NCBI GenBank assembly: GCA_017410065.1
Contig: JAFQRL010000002.1
Span: 1-64,000 of the forward strand
Source of the DNA: Clostridia bacterium
GTDB lineage: Bacteria > Bacillota > Clostridia > Oscillospirales > CAG-272
Direction: 5' to 3'
Length of the DNA: 64,000 nucleotides
Part shown: positions 6,625 to 15,597 of the stretch, piece after piece
Numbering within the stretch: position 1 is the first letter of the stretch
Layout of the letters: every line of letters begins with the position of its first letter
The notes under the pieces: model-generated
What the model saw: the letters and a program-made list of their open reading frames with translations, nothing else
What the model was told of the DNA's origin: nothing
Database searches by the model: none
Position numbers and translations under genes: made by a program

Positions 6625-8368
6625 CTTTTTTACCTGCCATAAAATCAAATATCGCCTGTATATGTGCTGGCATCTGCAATCCAACTAAACTTCCATTAGC
6701 AATATCGTGGCTAATAGTAAGCATAACTTCTGCTTTTTGAGATCTCCACTTGTCAGACAACTGATCTTGTGTTAATCCTGTCCACCCAAATTGAGTTCCA
6801 TATTTACTTTGCAATAAGGTATAATTGCTTCCAGTTTTTACAATTTCCGGTTCCAATGTGTAATTTTTTGTTGTTGTAACAAGAATTGATTGGCACGAAT
6901 TATATTTCTCGTGGTTCGCTTGTGCGGCGGGTTGATTATCATAATCTCTAACGATTCCTAAACGTTTGTGGCAATTACTGTTTGTTTTCTGCCATATTTC
7001 AATGATTTTTGTAAATCCTTTATGAAATGATAGAACATCAATATCACCGAGTGTGCTTTGAGAAGCTTGGTATGCCTTAATAAATAATTCTTCAGTTATA
7101 CCTTCTACCAATATACAACGATGAGACAAGAACAATTTGTAGATATCGGTATTAGGATTTTTGGAAAGATAATTGCGTTCTTCATCATTAAGTTCTGTTG
7201 AAAGTGCATACGCTTCTCCTGCATCCAACACCACTACACTTTCCAAGGCGTGTTTATTTAAAAATTCTGTGCTATGGGAAGAAAAAATGAGCTGAACACT
7301 TTTGTTGTCTTTTGTCAAAGCATTAATAAAACTGCACATCAATCGAATATTATTGATGCACAAATGTGCTTCGGGCTCTTCCATAATCAAAACATTTATT
7401 ACGGTATCACATTGTTTTTCTTTCCACGAATTTAACAACACGAGTAATAATATTAAATTTCTATACCCCAATCCTTGTAATGACAAGCTTTCATCCGCGT
7501 ACCCGAGTTTTACTCCATTTAAGATAGTTGACAACGGCGGCATATTGGGCAAAATGCTAATACTTGAAATAAAATCCTTTGCTCCAGGAATCGAACTATA
7601 ATCCTGCCAATTGAGCACACTATCAACATCTCCGGCCTTTTTTACTTCATCGAAAAAAGTTTGATATTGCTTTTCTATATGAACTAAATTTTCGTTGCTA
7701 TATCGAGACTCTAATAGTTTTACAAGAGATTTATATCCAATCTTGCTGTTATCATATGAAAAACCATCTCTTTCTGCGGGGAGCATTGTATATTTAAAAT
7801 ATCTCAATACATCATATGCAACCTTCACTTCTTTTTCAGGGACCACTATTGAGTATGTGTACAAACTAATCGGTAGAAGATTACGCTTAACATCTGAAAT
7901 ATTTACAGATGAATCCGATAGAATCTCTTTTACATATTCCAAAAGCTTAGACGGCATATCTACGGTAAAACGATATAATAGCCCATATTGAATATTGTTA
8001 TTAGTTATTTTGAAAGCTATATCTTTTACATAATACAACTCATCCGTTTCAGGTGTAAAGTGAATTTCCACAGAAACAACAGGAATGCTTTTTATAAAAT
8101 CATCTAACAAAAGGGAGCCTTCAACAATTTGATCTCGATGCGTTTCCAAATATTTAAAATACTCGTTTCTCGCTTTTGAATTGATGTCATCCCAGGTTAA
8201 ATGTTTAGAAATCGTGTTATCCTCGGAGTAAAGTGGAAGAGACAGTGCACGCAATATATTGCTTTTACCACTATTGTTTTCTCCAATGAAAATAGTAGTT
8301 CCTTCAGATTCAAAAGATGTTCCCTCAATATTTCGATAATTTTTTATTGTGATTTCAGAAATCTTCAT
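6614..8368 (-). CDS. gajA: Gabija GajA, OLD-family ATPase with TOPRIM nuclease domain
   Basis: 584 aa, close to the known GajA length (about 580). The N-terminal ABC-type ATPase has Walker A GENNSGKS (29-36), a signature region SLQGLGYRN (296-304), Walker B VLIMEEPEAH (326-335) and an H-switch SSHS (363-366). The C-terminal TOPRIM domain has the acidic Glu in LVEGITEE (Glu422) and the DxD pair in VRDYDNQ (Asp475, Asp477), so the metal-dependent nuclease site looks intact. A UvrD-like partner immediately downstream makes this a class 2 OLD, that is Gabija, rather than a stand-alone OLD. The start at 8368 has GAGGG seven bases upstream; a longer frame to 8443 crosses the promoter and is rejected. 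Confidence 0.88.
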   Translation of the reverse strand: MKISEITIKNYRNIEGTSFESEGTTIFIGENNSGKSNILRALSLPLYSEDNTISKHLTWDDINSKARNEYFKYLETHRDQIVEGSLLLDDFIKSIPVVSVEIHFTPETDELYYVKDIAFKITNNNIQYGLLYRFTVDMPSKLLEYVKEILSDSSVNISDVKRNLLPISLYTYSIVVPEKEVKVAYDVLRYFKYTMLPAERDGFSYDNSKIGYKSLVKLLESRYSNENLVHIEKQYQTFFDEVKKAGDVDSVLNWQDYSSIPGAKDFISSISILPNMPPLSTILNGVKLGYADESLSLQGLGYRNLILLLVLLNSWKEKQCDTVINVLIMEEPEAHLCINNIRLMCSFINALTKDNKSVQLIFSSHSTEFLNKHALESVVVLDAGEAYALSTELNDEERNYLSKNPNTDIYKLFLSHRCILVEGITEELFIKAYQASQSTLGDIDVLSFHKGFTKIIEIWQKTNSNCHKRLGIVRDYDNQPAAQANHEKYNSCQSILVTTTKNYTLEPEIVKTGSNYTLLQSKYGTQFGWTGLTQDQLSDKWRSQKAEVMLTISHDIANGSLVGLQMPAHIQAIFDFMAGKKDDN

Positions 8369-8411
8369 AATTGCCCTCTGAGTTGTTATTCCAATTAGTC
8401 TGTTTTTTTGC

Positions 8412-8448
8412 GGGAGAATATAATATTTTGTATTCTCCCACAAGTCAA
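8412..8448 (-). promoter_or_regulatory. Promoter of gajAB overlapped by a 9-bp palindrome
   Basis: Minus strand TTGACT (8443-8448), 17-nt spacer, TATTAT (8420-8425), about 50 nt before gajA. An inverted repeat GGGAGAATA/TATTCTCCC (8431-8439 and 8412-8420) straddles the -10 box with a 10-nt gap. As DNA it could be an operator; as RNA a hairpin between res and gajA. It suggests that the Gabija pair can be expressed apart from the restriction genes. Confidence 0.6.
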
Positions 8449-8455
8449 TTGATTT

Positions 8456-11311
8456 TTACTCCGCTATGCCATCCGTATCAAAGATATGATCCAGCTCGTC
8501 CGAAGTCATAGCGCGAAGCACTTTGTCGCGAACGACCATATCGGTCAGATCCAATCTAGCGAACTTACTTCCGCTGGCATTGTTGTTCTTGTGAATCAAC
8601 TGAATTCTGCCAATGCGGTTCTCATTTCTTGCATACTCTGCAAGAGCTTTTGCCTTGGGAAGATTATCCGCATACTGATTTCCATGGGGCTCAAGAATGT
8701 CTACGACATACTCAGCATAAGGATCGCTACGCACTACCAAGAAATCTGGATAGAATGCTTTCTTTTCTCCACCGATTTCATAAGGCAAGCAGAGCGCCCA
8801 CGTGCCTCTTGAAGGATTACGCAACCAGCAAACGAAATCGTTTCTGCGTGCTTCTTCCTCTATAAGCGAGCTTTCCCACCCGTTCAGCTTGATTTTTGCG
8901 ATTCCGGTTTCGGGAGATGCAAGCAGATGGTTATCGTATTCAGTTCCTTCGGGATCTTCACGAACACAAATATTTTCGGGAATCGCGAAAATCTGCTCGC
9001 TGATTACATCACTATCCGCCATAATATCGTGATATTTTTTCTTGCAGGAATCCGACTTACTAACAATGGCGATACGATACTTTTTGCTGAACTCGTTCAG
9101 CTTTTTCTTCGCATATTCACCAAGCTTTGTCCTACAATCATCATCGTTGGCAAAGAGCACACAGTCAATTTTGTGAGCATTGGGATCGTCTTCATCGTAA
9201 TACAAATATCCGTATTTGCTTGGGAAGCCATAGCGTCCAAGCTTGGCATCTGCATCTCTTACACGCCTGTCAAGGTCGTTCTCAGACATCATAGTAAGAT
9301 CGTCAAAGTAATTATCAACCAAAGCTTGTCCGAATGGATCAAATACTTGAATCGATAATTTGAATTCCAATACTTGTTTTGCGAGTTCCTCATATTTACC
9401 TGTGCGGTGAAGCTCATCAACGTATGCACGAATCAAACCGAGAACGTCATCAATAACTTCATCACGTGCATTTTGGTAAATAAGATTATGTGTAAGAAGA
9501 TCAGCGAGGTCAAGAAGCGATTTGAGGTAATCATTGATGCGGTCATGACGGATAAAATACGTCAAATAACCTTGTGCATTGATGAAATCAATGATCTCAA
9601 CGCGGTCAATATCCGTTTGAATTACAAGCTGCCTGCCGGGTGCGGGCGGTGTAAACAACGGAGTAGTCGGCGTGCTTGGCGCGGGGACGGTAACGGTCAT
9701 CAGAGGATTATATTCCGGTGCATTGTTTTCTCCTACAGGAGCAGAATGAGTATGGGACGGAACAGAAAGATTATCGCTTGCCGGTGCAGTGGTGACAGGT
9801 GCCACAGAGTTTGCATCGGCTGAAACGGGTGCATCAAACATGCTCGTTTGTCCGGGAACGCCAACCGGCTGGCGTGTATTTCTCGGTGTGTGAACCGTCC
9901 AAGTAACATAGGTGGGCTCTTCAAGAGATTCTCCGTTGATTTCCGTAGGAATATCTCCACCCTCATTGCTTTGCAGTTCTTCTACTACATGCTTAACAGT
10001 TTCTTTGTTGAAGTAAGGCAGGTAGAGCTTTACATCATTCAAAAACTCATCGCGCTGTACGCGCATCTGCAAGGGAGTTCTAACCATTCTGCCAAGCAAC
10101 TGTGCGATATAGGTGGGATCATTACGCACAGCAAAGGACATCATGGTCTCTGCTCTGGGGCAATCCCATCCCGTTGACAGTGCTTCCTTAAAGAATACAA
10201 CCTTGATCTTGTGATCGTCAGCAATTTCGGATGCCTTCACGTGCAGAATTTTAAGACCGTTTAATTCAACAGTCGTATTTTCACCAAAGCAATGGACAAC
10301 TTCACCCAGCGCAAATCGTTTGCCGAGCTTTTCTTCGATTTTGGCAAGAACGTCTTCAAGGTTGGTATCGGATAACGTCGAGCCGCTTCCTTTACGAACC
10401 TGAACTACGAAAACAGGATCAACGTTTGCATAGTGCTGCTCAGTCGTATACTGCTTCCATCTTAGGCACTTTTTCTGCCATTCTTCCACGGCGGCTTCCA
10501 AAAGCACCATATCGTTATTCTTTTCGGGATCCTCGGGATAGGTGATCGCAATTCTATCCTTGAGAAGACCAGAGCTGCGAACGTCATCGGCAGTAATGAC
10601 ATACTTTTGGAGTCCTACGTTCGTTATATTGCCAACCAACGTATTGAATCTATCTGCCGTTGCACTGATACCGAGAATTACGGGCATTGAACGCATCGTG
10701 CGCTTAATACCGTTTTCCATATATTCATAGCCCTTGATAAAGCGCTGCATAATGGTCGTGTCGGTACCTGCTTCGCGTTTGCTTTTTGCTCCACGGTGTG
10801 CCTCATCAATGATAAAATACAAGTGATCTGATTTGTTCTGAATCGTATTATCAAGCGTTTCCCAAATCGTATACTGACGCGAATCGGAATGTTGACTCAG
10901 CTTGGCACTACGGCTGATCTTCTGTGTATTGAGAAAATAAATATTGCCGTCCTCAAGCATTTCCATATCAAAGGAATCCTCGGATATGGTAACACACTGA
11001 CCGAAACGAAGCTTGCTCGTTTTAAGCTCAATCTTTGCCTTGGACTGCTCGTTCAATTCCGGAGAATCTGACAGCCAAACAAAGATAGCTTCGGGCTGCT
11101 CGGCATAAGTCGTCCCATCCGGCATAGTTGTGCCAAAGTAAATATTCTCAATCAATGCTGCGGCAATAATGGTTTTACCGGCACCGGTGGGCGCTTGCAG
11201 AGAAACGACCTGAGTTTTATGCCTGCGCTGATATGTACCAAGAGCTTCCGCAATATCAAGACGCAACTCTTTTACGGCTTTTTCCTGAAAGGATATTAAA
11301 TCTACCTTCAT
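8456..11311 (-). CDS. res: Type III restriction enzyme, Res subunit
   Basis: 951 aa, the usual Res size. The N-terminal superfamily-2 helicase has Walker A APTGAGKT (about 40-47), motif II IDEAHR, and motifs V-VI TGWDCPRAE ... QLLGRMVRTP. The C-terminal part has a PD-(D/E)xK-like sequence (FYPDFLVV followed by VVDILEPHG) expected for the cutting site. With Mod it would translocate on DNA and cut when two unmethylated sites face each other. It starts at 11311, overlapping the mod stop as ATGA, so the two are translationally coupled. Odd: residues about 485-560 are a Pro/Thr/Ala/Ser-rich linker between helicase and C-terminal half, longer and more disordered than I expect in Res. Confidence 0.92.
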   Translation of the reverse strand: MKVDLISFQEKAVKELRLDIAEALGTYQRRHKTQVVSLQAPTGAGKTIIAAALIENIYFGTTMPDGTTYAEQPEAIFVWLSDSPELNEQSKAKIELKTSKLRFGQCVTISEDSFDMEMLEDGNIYFLNTQKISRSAKLSQHSDSRQYTIWETLDNTIQNKSDHLYFIIDEAHRGAKSKREAGTDTTIMQRFIKGYEYMENGIKRTMRSMPVILGISATADRFNTLVGNITNVGLQKYVITADDVRSSGLLKDRIAITYPEDPEKNNDMVLLEAAVEEWQKKCLRWKQYTTEQHYANVDPVFVVQVRKGSGSTLSDTNLEDVLAKIEEKLGKRFALGEVVHCFGENTTVELNGLKILHVKASEIADDHKIKVVFFKEALSTGWDCPRAETMMSFAVRNDPTYIAQLLGRMVRTPLQMRVQRDEFLNDVKLYLPYFNKETVKHVVEELQSNEGGDIPTEINGESLEEPTYVTWTVHTPRNTRQPVGVPGQTSMFDAPVSADANSVAPVTTAPASDNLSVPSHTHSAPVGENNAPEYNPLMTVTVPAPSTPTTPLFTPPAPGRQLVIQTDIDRVEIIDFINAQGYLTYFIRHDRINDYLKSLLDLADLLTHNLIYQNARDEVIDDVLGLIRAYVDELHRTGKYEELAKQVLEFKLSIQVFDPFGQALVDNYFDDLTMMSENDLDRRVRDADAKLGRYGFPSKYGYLYYDEDDPNAHKIDCVLFANDDDCRTKLGEYAKKKLNEFSKKYRIAIVSKSDSCKKKYHDIMADSDVISEQIFAIPENICVREDPEGTEYDNHLLASPETGIAKIKLNGWESSLIEEEARRNDFVCWLRNPSRGTWALCLPYEIGGEKKAFYPDFLVVRSDPYAEYVVDILEPHGNQYADNLPKAKALAEYARNENRIGRIQLIHKNNNASGSKFARLDLTDMVVRDKVLRAMTSDELDHIFDTDGIAE

Positions 11312-13506
11312 CTGCTGTTCCTCCCTGCATTTATTCTAAAGTTATCGAGATAATCTCGGTATAATTGATACGTTTTCTTACCTTCAAGAGCTTTTGTCAT
11401 AGAAACAAATCCTGCCTCATAATCGGTAACAAGATAAACAACCTCAATTTCGGGATGCTCGTCCAACTGATTCTTGAACTCTGCAAAAGCATTCTCGTTA
11501 TTCAAAATCGCCATCTTATTTTTAGGCAGAATAAGCATCTCGGGAACATTCCCATCAATCGTAGGACACTCACCGATAGCCCCCGCCTTCATCCACAAAG
11601 TAGATAACAGCTCTTTGAATTGCATACCAAGTGAAACCTTGGTTTTATCAAGGAATCCGAGTTTGAAGAAGACGGCATTTGCATGAAAGCCATCGGATCG
11701 TTTGATTTCGGCCAATTGGGGAAGTTTTTGTACTTCTTTTTTAATATATATTTTTTTTGAAGTGGGCTTTCCAGTCTTTTTAGAAACGATAGTATCCTCA
11801 TCGTCTATTATATATTCTTCTTCGATAACACCATAATCACCATCTAAAGGATTGCCGTTCACATCTTTGCCAAGAATACTGCAAACTGTCCGAGGCCATG
11901 TTACATATCGCGCTATACCCTTATTTTCCCATTCTTCGTCTCCTTGCTTAATACCACGTGCTTCAAATTCATTTTTTTCAGCTTCACTGATCTCATTGTT
12001 TGTTATCATTATACAACGACGTTTACCACCATCTTCCGCATTAAGAAGATTAGTGGCGTGAAGTGTTGTACCCGAACCGGCAAAGAAATCAACAATCAAA
12101 GCGTTGGGTTTGTTGGCGGTTGCATAATACAAACAATCTTTAACTGCATACAACGATTTTGGATAAGAAAATCTGTTTGGTGTAAGAATTGACTTTACAA
12201 TGTTTGAGCCAAACCACTGAGCATCATGAGTGTGCTTGTTCCAATTCGTTGTTGGAGGGATTTCTTTGCTTTCATAATAAAATGCATTAACACTGCCATC
12301 ATCGCAAATGTTTTTAATAAAGGCTTTTCCGGATTCAATGTCAGAAATTATTCCTCCAGTTAGGTATGAGATAACATATTTCTGCGGTTTATTGGGAGTG
12401 TGTTTTCCAACTCTTATATATCCTTTATTTAAACGAGCGAGAAATTCTTCTTTCACGCATCCCCACATCATTTCCATCCCATTATCGCGAATTGGAAAAA
12501 CTGCAGTACACCCAGCAGGAGCAACAACATCACACATTTTGTCCACTCCAAAAATAAGGGGATCTCCTACCGAATGGATCTTCTTTGTACTATCATCAAC
12601 AAATACAGGATAGAACTGCTTTTTTGTTTTATTCCATGTGTTTGTTGGTCCAGATCTACGTAAAGTATCCCAAACCACTGGCGTATTTTGGCCTTCACTT
12701 CCATCCAAAGCAATAGAAGCAGAACCTATTCTGACAAAGAACAAATATTCATCGGTTCGAGAAAACTCATATTTGCGTCCTGTACCTGCACGATTAATAA
12801 CACTACTGACCATTTGAATATTTGCATATGAAAACATTTCTTCAAGCAAACATCCAAGATGCAAATATTCTTTTTCATCAATTGTAACAATTAAAATAGA
12901 ATCATAGGGGTTAAGCAAACGTTTAGCTATTTCTAACCGCTTTTGCATAAAAGATAACCATTTACTATGCTTATATTCATCATTTTCATCTACATATTTG
13001 TTATTATATTTCCAATCTGTTGCGCCAGAGTTATAAGGGGGATCTATATAAATACAATCAACTTTACCCGCATAAAGATATTCGAGAAGCTGGAGCGCGT
13101 GATAATTATCCGCCTCAATAAGAGTATGCCACAGATCGCTATCGGAAGCATTGCAAACACTATCCAACAGCTTGAGACAAGGATAGATTGCCTCGCCAAA
13201 CTCGGCTGTAACAACCAGATCTTCAACGGGATATTCTATTGCTGTATTGCCGCTTTTCGGCATACACCAAGCCTTACCATTCTCAATCTTTAATACCTTG
13301 AAGGTATTGTTGACCGATCCAGACTTCAACGAAACGGTTGCCCCCTTCTTAACCGGAATGTCGTAAAGGGGAGTACATTCGGGCAAATGCTCCTCAAATA
13401 CCAAACCAAATTTCTTTTGCTTTGCGAGCTTGTTTGCCGCTTCCTGTATTTGGGCGCGAAGCTCGGGATTTTCTATTTTATCAATCAATTCATTTAATGC
13501 TGCCAT
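11308..13506 (-). CDS. mod: Type III DNA N6-adenine methyltransferase, Mod subunit
   Basis: 732 aa. The catalytic DPPY is at 155-158 and the SAM-binding FAGSGT at about 470, the order of beta-class methyltransferases typical of type III Mod. It should recognise the target site and methylate one strand to protect host DNA, and supply recognition for Res. The N-terminal ~110 residues precede the catalytic domain; the target recognition region should lie between the two motifs. It overlaps res by 4 nt and the upstream 103-aa gene by 17 nt. GGAG precedes the ATG at 13506. No simple-sequence repeat tract is present that would suggest phase variation. Confidence 0.93.
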   Translation of the reverse strand: MAALNELIDKIENPELRAQIQEAANKLAKQKKFGLVFEEHLPECTPLYDIPVKKGATVSLKSGSVNNTFKVLKIENGKAWCMPKSGNTAIEYPVEDLVVTAEFGEAIYPCLKLLDSVCNASDSDLWHTLIEADNYHALQLLEYLYAGKVDCIYIDPPYNSGATDWKYNNKYVDENDEYKHSKWLSFMQKRLEIAKRLLNPYDSILIVTIDEKEYLHLGCLLEEMFSYANIQMVSSVINRAGTGRKYEFSRTDEYLFFVRIGSASIALDGSEGQNTPVVWDTLRRSGPTNTWNKTKKQFYPVFVDDSTKKIHSVGDPLIFGVDKMCDVVAPAGCTAVFPIRDNGMEMMWGCVKEEFLARLNKGYIRVGKHTPNKPQKYVISYLTGGIISDIESGKAFIKNICDDGSVNAFYYESKEIPPTTNWNKHTHDAQWFGSNIVKSILTPNRFSYPKSLYAVKDCLYYATANKPNALIVDFFAGSGTTLHATNLLNAEDGGKRRCIMITNNEISEAEKNEFEARGIKQGDEEWENKGIARYVTWPRTVCSILGKDVNGNPLDGDYGVIEEEYIIDDEDTIVSKKTGKPTSKKIYIKKEVQKLPQLAEIKRSDGFHANAVFFKLGFLDKTKVSLGMQFKELLSTLWMKAGAIGECPTIDGNVPEMLILPKNKMAILNNENAFAEFKNQLDEHPEIEVVYLVTDYEAGFVSMTKALEGKKTYQLYRDYLDNFRINAGRNSR

Positions 13507-13801
13507 TTTTGTTTTCTCCGTTTCTCTTATCCACTAAAAATAGAAGCTGTTCGCCCAGAATATATCGAAGATCAATTTCAGTTATTTGATGTCGAGGTTT
13601 ACTTACTGTTGTGGGCAACGAATTTACTTTCGCGTATATATCAGAATGATTTCCATAATTTGATACAATTTGTCTGTTGGCAGAATCCATATCAAGCGGA
13701 TTTTTCTGATACTCATTCCACGTATCCAATATATCTTTTTCCAACGGCGTAATTATCCGCTGACTTTTTAAAAATTCAATTAAAATACTTACTTTATCCA
13801 T
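13490..13801 (-). CDS. Small orphan protein in the restriction operon
   Basis: 103 aa, no recognisable domain, no cysteine, no signal peptide, predicted mostly helical with a basic end. It lies 15 nt after the ATPase stop and its last 17 nt overlap the start of mod, so it is part of the same transcript and likely coupled to Mod translation. The position suggests a regulator or accessory subunit of the restriction system or the ATPase, but nothing in the sequence tells which. The consistent coupling argues that it is translated even though I cannot name it. Confidence 0.6.
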   Translation of the reverse strand: MDKVSILIEFLKSQRIITPLEKDILDTWNEYQKNPLDMDSANRQIVSNYGNHSDIYAKVNSLPTTVSKPRHQITEIDLRYILGEQLLFLVDKRNGENKNGSIK

Positions 13802-13816
13802 CTTATTTTCCCAAAC

Positions 13817-15202
13817 TCAAATCATTTTCTCATACTCAACCAGCGTTACATTACCCATTTCATTTGCTTTCTCTACGCAGCCTTTGGTAAAGCCGGATTT
13901 GGCGAAGAGGTAGTAATGCACGTTCTTGTAGTGGAACAGGTTGCTTCTTTCAACGAGCAGATCGAGCACGCCGACGTCAACCTTTTCGTTCGTCCATTTG
14001 CATTCACCAAAGAGTGCGGTATTTTTATCGGCTTCGCCCATAATATCGATCTCGGTCTGGGACTTGGATTTCGGATCGTTGCCCCACCAGCGTCCGAGAG
14101 AGGTGAAATCGACGGGTGAGTTGCCCGAGAGAAGCTGCTTCCAAAGATACTGCTTGCAGATCTCCTCAAAAACTCTGCCCATATACTCGGATAGATGCGG
14201 CTCGATGCGCTTATATGCCAGATCGTCCGCGCCGCGTGCGATGATGGAATTATTTTCGGGTACGAAGCGGTACCAGAAGCGGAACATATTGTCCTCAACC
14301 GAATAGATGGACTTGCGGGATGCCTTTTCGCCGTAGGGCGTTTCCTTTTGAACGATTCCAAGGGAGAGCAGGTTTTTAAGATAGATTGAGCATACGTTGG
14401 TGTCCTCGCCTACCTTGCTGGAAATCTCGGACATACGCGAAGCTCCCGTTGCGATGGCGGTGATGATCGCGTTATAGATCGCCGGCTCGCGCACCTCCTG
14501 CTTGAGAAGATTGGTTGTTTCCTCAAACAAGGGCGAGGTTGGGTTCAGATAGGTATTCTTGATATTTTCCTCGATGCTGAGCTTATCGTCGATCTGCAAG
14601 AGGTATTGCGGAGTGCCGCCGACGATGCCGTATATCAGGGCTTTATCCTCGCTCGATGCGTTCGGGAAGTATCGGCAGGTTTCCTCAAAATCGAATGGGT
14701 TTATCTTCATCTGCGCCGTTTTTCTTCCGTAAAGAGGGGCTTTGTAGGAAAGCACGTAATCCTCCATAAATGACATGGACGAGCCGCACAGAATGAGCAT
14801 CAGCTTGGAGGTATCCTTATATTTATCGATCATAAGCTGGAGCGTGGAAGCAAGGCTCTTGGAGGAACGGGCAACGTAAGGATACTCGTCGATTGCAAGT
14901 ACGATTCTTTCATTTTCAGCCATCTTGAAAACATACTCCAATGCCGCCTGGAACGACGAAAAGGAGGTTTCAAGAGAGAACCCCGTACCGTATTCAAGTA
15001 TGCTCTTTGAAAAGTTATCAAGGTTTTGCTTGGCATTGCTCTCAACCCCCATAAAATATATCGCTTTTTTATCACGAACAAACTCGTTAATAAGCGCCGT
15101 CTTTCCCACACGGCGGCGACCGTAAATAACCGCAAATTCAAATTTATCCGAAGCATACAGCTTGTTCAAAGCCGTCAGCTCACGTTCTCTGCCAATAAAC
15201 AT
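13817..15202 (-). CDS. AAA-type ATPase with DUF234 C-terminal domain
   Basis: 461 aa. Walker A GRRRVGKT (28-35), Walker B VLAIDEYPYVA, then a winged-helix region and a C-terminal DUF234 segment with RWWG ... EIDIMGEAD ... FGECKW, a PD-(D/E)xK-like arrangement. The family is common in archaea and anaerobic bacteria and its role is poorly known; a nuclease-coupled ATPase function is possible. I start it at 15202, where AAGGAGG lies 8-9 nt upstream; the longer frame to 15262 would run through the promoter. It heads the operon that continues into the 103-aa gene, mod and res, which raises the chance of a defence role. It could instead be an unrelated gene carried beside them. Confidence 0.85.
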   Translation of the reverse strand: MFIGRERELTALNKLYASDKFEFAVIYGRRRVGKTALINEFVRDKKAIYFMGVESNAKQNLDNFSKSILEYGTGFSLETSFSSFQAALEYVFKMAENERIVLAIDEYPYVARSSKSLASTLQLMIDKYKDTSKLMLILCGSSMSFMEDYVLSYKAPLYGRKTAQMKINPFDFEETCRYFPNASSEDKALIYGIVGGTPQYLLQIDDKLSIEENIKNTYLNPTSPLFEETTNLLKQEVREPAIYNAIITAIATGASRMSEISSKVGEDTNVCSIYLKNLLSLGIVQKETPYGEKASRKSIYSVEDNMFRFWYRFVPENNSIIARGADDLAYKRIEPHLSEYMGRVFEEICKQYLWKQLLSGNSPVDFTSLGRWWGNDPKSKSQTEIDIMGEADKNTALFGECKWTNEKVDVGVLDLLVERSNLFHYKNVHYYLFAKSGFTKGCVEKANEMGNVTLVEYEKMI

Positions 15203-15233
15203 AAAAATATGCCTCCTTGTATCAGTTGACACT

Positions 15234-15262
15234 ATTATATCATACATTTTATGTTTAGTCAA
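15234..15262 (-). promoter_or_regulatory. Promoter of the ATPase-mod-res operon
   Basis: Minus strand TTGACT (15257-15262), 17-nt spacer, TATAAT (15234-15239), about 30 nt before the start at 15202. Confidence 0.8.
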
Positions 15263-15302
15263 GTACGATTTGGTAAATTGTGATTATATATTTTGAATTG
15301 CG

Positions 15303-15352
15303 GAACAAAATGCGGAACATTGCACGTTTTCTGTTCCGCATTTTGTTCTTTT
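15303..15352. repeat. Perfect 17-bp inverted repeat
   Basis: GAACAAAATGCGGAACA (15303-15319) and its exact reverse complement (15332-15348), 12-nt loop, then TTTT on the plus strand. It separates the divergent ATPase and 375-aa genes. No plus-strand gene ends here, so a plain terminator role is not obvious. Confidence 0.7.
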
Positions 15353-15480
15353 GCAACTCTTATGAGAAAAAAGAAGACTGCCGGAGGCCGCGCTCCGGTG
15401 GGCGATATACCAGACTCATTCTGAAAATTCACTAAACCTAAAATTTGAAATGGGTATGGGGAGATATTTGTGGTTATGAA

Positions 15481-15509
15481 TTGACAAATCGGGAAAGTGG
15501 TGGTATAAT
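15481..15509 (+). promoter_or_regulatory. Consensus promoter of the 375-aa gene
   Basis: TTGACA (15481-15486), 17-nt spacer ending in TGGTGG, TATAAT (15504-15509). Both hexamers match the sigma-A consensus exactly. The 5' untranslated region is about 80 nt. Confidence 0.88.
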
Positions 15510-15597
15510 TATGTAAGCGAATTTGCTTGTTTTGTTTATTCCAAAGTTAACATGTCAGGTCGCTAACTGCGGCACTTATTAACGGAGGATTATTAAA

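Noticed and set aside
6624..8368. Stand-alone class 1 OLD nuclease
   Set aside because: A UvrD-like gene overlaps its 3' end by 11 nt, which defines the class 2/Gabija arrangement.
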